From assembly GCF_000828055.2 (NCBI RefSeq), contig NZ_CP010523.2, positions 3,720,001-3,784,000 of the forward strand: DNA of 64,000 bases, read 5' to 3'. Shown here piece by piece: positions 63,036-64,000 of this stretch; the first letter of the stretch is position 1, and every line of letters starts with the position of its first letter. The notes under the pieces were generated by a model, which did no database searches, had not been told where the DNA came from, and worked only from the letters and a program-made list of their open reading frames with translations. The position numbers and the translations under genes were made by a program. Source of the stretch: Klebsiella variicola (GTDB taxonomy: Bacteria > Pseudomonadota > Gammaproteobacteria > Enterobacterales > Enterobacteriaceae).

Positions 63036-64000
63036 TTATTCGCCAGCCGGTTTACGCGGACGACGGCGGCGCGGCGGTTTGCCGTCCTGCGTACGCGCTT
63101 TCGGCGCCTCGCCGTCCTGACGGCGCGGGGCGCTGTTCTGGCTGCGCGGCTGTCCGCTGCGTCCCTGACCCTGGCCACCGCGTCCCTGACCTTGCCCACG
63201 ACCGCCGCCGCGCTGCTGGCGACCGTTCTGGATAGGTTCGGCTTTAATGGACGGATCCGGCTCATAGCCGGCAATCGCGATGCGCGGGATCTCTTTTTTC
63301 AGCAGGCGCTCGATATCGCGCAGCAGCTTATGCTCATCCACGCACACCAGCGACAAGGCTTCACCGGTGGCCGCCGCGCGGCCGGTACGGCCGATACGGT
63401 GGACGTAATCTTCCGGTACGTTCGGCAGCTCGTAGTTCACCACGTGCGGCAGCTCTTCGATATCCAGACCACGGGCGGCGATATCGGTCGCCACCAGCAC
63501 GCGAATGCCGCCGGATTTAAAGTCGGCCAGCGCGCGGGTACGCGCTCCCTGGCTCTTGTTGCCATGGATCGCCGCGCTGCGGATGCCGTCTTTATTAAGC
63601 TGCTCCGCGAGGTGGTTGGCGCCATGCTTGGTGCGGGTAAACACCAGCACCTGCTGCCAGTTGCCTTCGCCGATCAGCTGCGACAACAGTTCGCGCTTGC
63701 GGTTCTTATCAACGAAATGGACGTGCTGGGTGATCTGCTCGGACGCGGTGTTGCGACGCGCCACTTCCACTTCCAGCGGGTTGTGCAGCAGTTTCTCGGC
63801 CAGGCCCTTGATCTCGTCGGAGAAGGTCGCCGAGAACAGCAGGTTCTGTCGACGCGCCGGCAGTTTAGCCAGTACGCGACGGATGTCATGGATAAAGCCC
63901 ATATCCAGCATGCGGTCCGCTTCGTCCAGCACAAGGATTTCCACGCTATCAAGGCTGACCGCGTTCTGATGTTCGAGGTCCAGCAGACGGCCCGGGGTGG
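63036..64000 (-). CDS. rhlE: RhlE, DEAD-box RNA helicase (C-terminal part)
   Basis: The gene runs off the right edge; the N-terminus is missing. The visible part starts in motif Ib ([12 protein letters not shown]) and continues through VLDEADRM (DEAD), SAT (LLFSATF), the helicase C domain with [13 protein letters not shown] and HRIGRTGR, then an Arg/Gly/Gln-rich tail (about 75 residues) that binds RNA. RhlE remodels ribosomal assembly intermediates. The tail composition differs from E. coli RhlE, as is usual for this region. Confidence 0.96.
   Translation of the reverse strand, partial: TPGRLLDLEHQNAVSLDSVEILVLDEADRMLDMGFIHDIRRVLAKLPARRQNLLFSATFSDEIKGLAEKLLHNPLEVEVARRNTASEQITQHVHFVDKNRKRELLSQLIGEGNWQQVLVFTRTKHGANHLAEQLNKDGIRSAAIHGNKSQGARTRALADFKSGGIRVLVATDIAARGLDIEELPHVVNYELPNVPEDYVHRIGRTGRAAATGEALSLVCVDEHKLLRDIERLLKKEIPRIAIAGYEPDPSIKAEPIQNGRQQRGGGRGQGQGRGGQGQGRSGQPRSQNSAPRRQDGEAPKARTQDGKPPRRRRPRKPAGE

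Overview
The window is a stretch of enterobacterial chromosome that matches the E. coli K-12 interval rimK to rhlE gene by gene in the same relative order, read here from rimK towards rhlE. High-GC coding, strong similarity to E. coli proteins recalled from memory, and Klebsiella-type additions (a Kdo hydroxylase, a LacY-like permease, a LacI/MFS/GH31 cluster, a GntR/GH1 pair) point to Klebsiella, most likely the K. pneumoniae complex. I see no prophage, transposase, integrase, tRNA, rRNA or CRISPR array.

Layout. 0.1-8.2 kb: rimK (partial), nfsA-ybjC, grxA, ybjM, ybjL, the sRNA rybB, rcdA, ybjJ-ybjI, mdfA. 8.4-13.7 kb: ybjG, deoR, dacC, gstB, yliI, bssR. 14.0-17.8 kb: a LacY-type permease and a Kdo hydroxylase sit between bssR and rimO. 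17.8-18.3 kb: a repeat-rich non-coding block stands where E. coli carries yliE/yliF. 18.3-26.8 kb: the glutathione importer gsiABCD with iaaA, then divergent moeAB. 26.9-32.7 kb: the glycyl-radical locus ybiY-ybiW, ybiV, ybiU; the E. coli neighbour fsaA is absent. 32.7-37.7 kb: LacI regulator, MFS carrier and GH31 glycosidase. 37.7-49.8 kb: a REP/BIME cluster, ybiT, a tyrosine phosphatase, ldtB, a GH1-GntR operon, an aldo/keto reductase, ybiR-mntR, mntS (a 41-codon gene), opgE and ompX. 50.1-64.0 kb: rhtA, dps, glnHPQ, ybiO, rlmF, a flavin reductase, mcbA-like, ybiI, ybiJ, ybiB-dinG and rhlE (partial).

How the parts work together. Most is conserved housekeeping: glutathione and glutamine import, molybdopterin maturation, manganese control (MntR/MntS), oxidative and envelope stress (grxA, nfsA, dps, RybB, OmpX). 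The most interesting stretch is the glycyl-radical locus: three transcription units (ybiYW, ybiV, ybiU) each carry the same palindromic box (ACTTTC-N4-GAAA core) just upstream of the start codon, and the first also has a near-consensus FNR box. This looks like one small anaerobic regulon. E. coli YbiW has been reported to open 1,5-anhydroglucitol-6-phosphate, the product being cleaved by FsaA/FsaB; with fsaA missing here the aldolase must be supplied from elsewhere, or the pathway differs. The adjoining LacI-MFS-GH31 cluster and a second sugar module (GH1-GntR with twin ATGACTAGTCAT operators) have no assigned substrate.
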